Position numbers and translations under genes: made by a program. A stretch of 5,667 bases of DNA from an uncultured Nitrososphaerales archaeon (GTDB lineage: Archaea > Thermoproteota > Nitrososphaeria > Nitrososphaerales > JAAOZN01), in the NCBI GenBank assembly GCA_938029515.1, contig CALJAQ010000172.1:1-5667 (forward strand), given 5' to 3'. Positions within the stretch are counted from its first letter, which is position 1. Each line of letters starts with the position of its first letter. The notes under the pieces are model-generated. The model did not search any database. It was not told where the DNA came from and worked only from the letters and a program-made list of their open reading frames with translations. Positions 5,038 to 5,667 of the stretch are shown here, piece by piece.

Positions 5038-5546
5038 ATATAATTAGGTTAGAAGGTGTCTACTTGAGCGACGTCAGCCTACTAGAGTTCAGTAGAGGTT
5101 CGAAGGCATCTATGATACTTTGGGTGCTCTCGAAGAGGCTTAAATTCTTAGGGAGCGGTGAATTGAAGGAGATAATAGTAGCTAAGGTTAAGATGAAGGC
5201 TCTAGCTGCTACTGCGAGACCGATAGATGCAGTGGAGCTTCTTGAATTCTTTGGTTTGGAGCAGGTTCAGAGCGAGTGGAGGCTCTGGAGAGAGAGGTTG
5301 AGTAAACTAGGAAGAGCCTTTAAAGACGATCTTGAATTGGATAGATTCCTTCTAACCTTCTTTAGAGAAGAAGTTATGCAGCGTGATGGTTATCAATGCT
5401 TCAGCTGCGGTAGGTCTCTTTCACCCTTAATGGTTAGCCTTCATCACATATTTTGGGATGAAGGGATCTTATATAATGTGCCATCCAATCTGGTTACCCT
5501 ATGCGTAGAATGCCATGGGAAAATCGGCTGCGGGGAAGCGATATGA
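5028..5546 (+). CDS. HNH endonuclease-type zinc protein, function unknown
   Basis: The longest frame gives 172 residues. The C-terminal 55 residues are an HNH fold: Cys124 and Cys127 (CFSC), His139-His140 (SLHHIF), Asn154 (NLVTLC), then Cys159, Cys162 and His163 (CVECH). The two CxxC pairs should bind zinc, while His140, Asn154 and His163 match the nuclease motif positions, so the site looks intact. The preceding 115 residues are mostly charged helix ([11 protein letters not shown], 84-94) and not recognised; they may bind DNA or a partner. The start is uncertain. GTG 5028 and ATG 5034 have no ribosome-binding motif; TTG 5064 has GGTG at 5055-5058 and a better placed TATA element, giving 160 residues. 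The stop overlaps the next gene by ATGA, so the two are probably translated from one message. HNH proteins include restriction, homing, repair and defence nucleases; none of these is indicated. Confidence 0.85.
   Translation: MNMHIIRLEGVYLSDVSLLEFSRGSKASMILWVLSKRLKFLGSGELKEIIVAKVKMKALAATARPIDAVELLEFFGLEQVQSEWRLWRERLSKLGRAFKDDLELDRFLLTFFREEVMQRDGYQCFSCGRSLSPLMVSLHHIFWDEGILYNVPSNLVTLCVECHGKIGCGEAI
5055..5058 (+). promoter_or_regulatory. Ribosome-binding motif supporting a TTG start for the HNH gene
   Basis: GGTG followed by a 5-nt spacer and TTG 5064-5066. It is the only ribosome-binding motif near any candidate start of this gene and favours the 160-residue form over the GTG 5028 form. Confidence 0.4.
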
Positions 5547-5667
5547 GTAGACGCTTTGATGCTATAGTTGTTGGGGCTGGTCCAGCAGGCTCTACTGCCT
5601 CCTACACTTTGGCTAAGAAGGGGTTTAAGGTTCTGCTGCTTGAGCGTGGCAGGGTTGCTGGCTCAAA
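5543..5667 (+). CDS. FAD-dependent oxidoreductase of the FixC / geranylgeranyl reductase family, N-terminus only
   Basis: Forty-one complete codons are visible before the edge. The start is a classic FAD-binding beta-alpha-beta fold: [12 protein letters not shown] (5-16) with GxGxxG glycines 11, 13 and 16, and LLLERG (31-36) whose Glu34 should hold the ribose of FAD. The continuation RVAGS (37-41) recalls FixC and ETF:quinone oxidoreductase proteins (typically RG..PGSKN), which pass electrons from electron-transferring flavoprotein to quinone; the related geranylgeranyl reductases hydrogenate isoprenoid chains of archaeal lipids. The visible part cannot settle which, though the RVxGS run leans towards FixC. 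ATG 5543 overlaps the HNH stop by ATGA, and GGGGA at 5532-5536 lies 6 nt before the start. Etf genes or a FixX ferredoxin downstream would confirm a Fix/Etf operon. Confidence 0.85.
   Translation, partial: MSRRFDAIVVGAGPAGSTASYTLAKKGFKVLLLERGRVAGS

Overview
The window reads as archaeal DNA. Candidate TATA boxes sit about 26 nt before plausible transcription starts, several starts carry short GGTG or GGTGG ribosome-binding motifs, GTG and TTG starts look likely, and most products are of archaeal type: a GTP-type PEP carboxykinase, an Hsp20 with an archaeal N-terminal domain, a MoaA-like radical SAM protein and the start of a FixC-like flavoprotein. Resemblance to thaumarchaeal and aigarchaeal proteins, recalled and not searched, suggests a Thermoproteota-type lineage (Nitrososphaeria/Aigarchaeota or a relative), but the exact lineage cannot be fixed from the sequence alone.

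Layout: (1) 1-319, minus strand: a TATA box, a GGTG motif and an ATG at 319 open a reading frame with two in-frame stops (TGA at 283-281, TAG at 82-80). It gives a small hydrophobic ORF (271-80) and, after the TAG, a second ORF starting at 61 with a strong GGAGG motif and leaving the window. It is either a decayed gene or two small operon genes. (2) 412-2319, minus: a complete phosphoenolpyruvate carboxykinase gene. (3) 2387-2590, minus: a small, very basic protein of 67 residues. (4) 2591-3310: no intact gene. It holds a decayed insertion sequence (2632-3255) with 14-bp imperfect inverted ends, a 10-bp imperfect flanking duplication and a transposase relic spread over two reading frames. It landed between the divergent promoters of the small basic protein and the MoaA-like gene and left both TATA boxes in place. 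(5) 3311-4339, plus: the MoaA-like radical SAM gene, preceded by a palindrome around its TATA box. (6) 4320-4916, minus: an Hsp20 gene whose end overlaps the end of the MoaA-like gene by 20 nt. (7) 5028-5546, plus: an HNH-nuclease-type zinc protein. (8) 5543 to the window edge: the N-terminus of a FixC/geranylgeranyl-reductase-type FAD protein, overlapping the HNH gene by ATGA.

The genes do not form one pathway. They cover gluconeogenesis (PEPCK), cofactor chemistry (MoaA-like), proteostasis (Hsp20), and a coupled pair of an HNH protein and a flavin redox enzyme. The items most worth a second look are the reconstructable dead IS, the MoaA-like protein that lacks one expected cluster cysteine and the C-terminal Gly-Gly, the HNH/FixC coupling, and the stop-interrupted ORF at the left edge. 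I found no CRISPR array, rRNA, tRNA or clearly new defence system.
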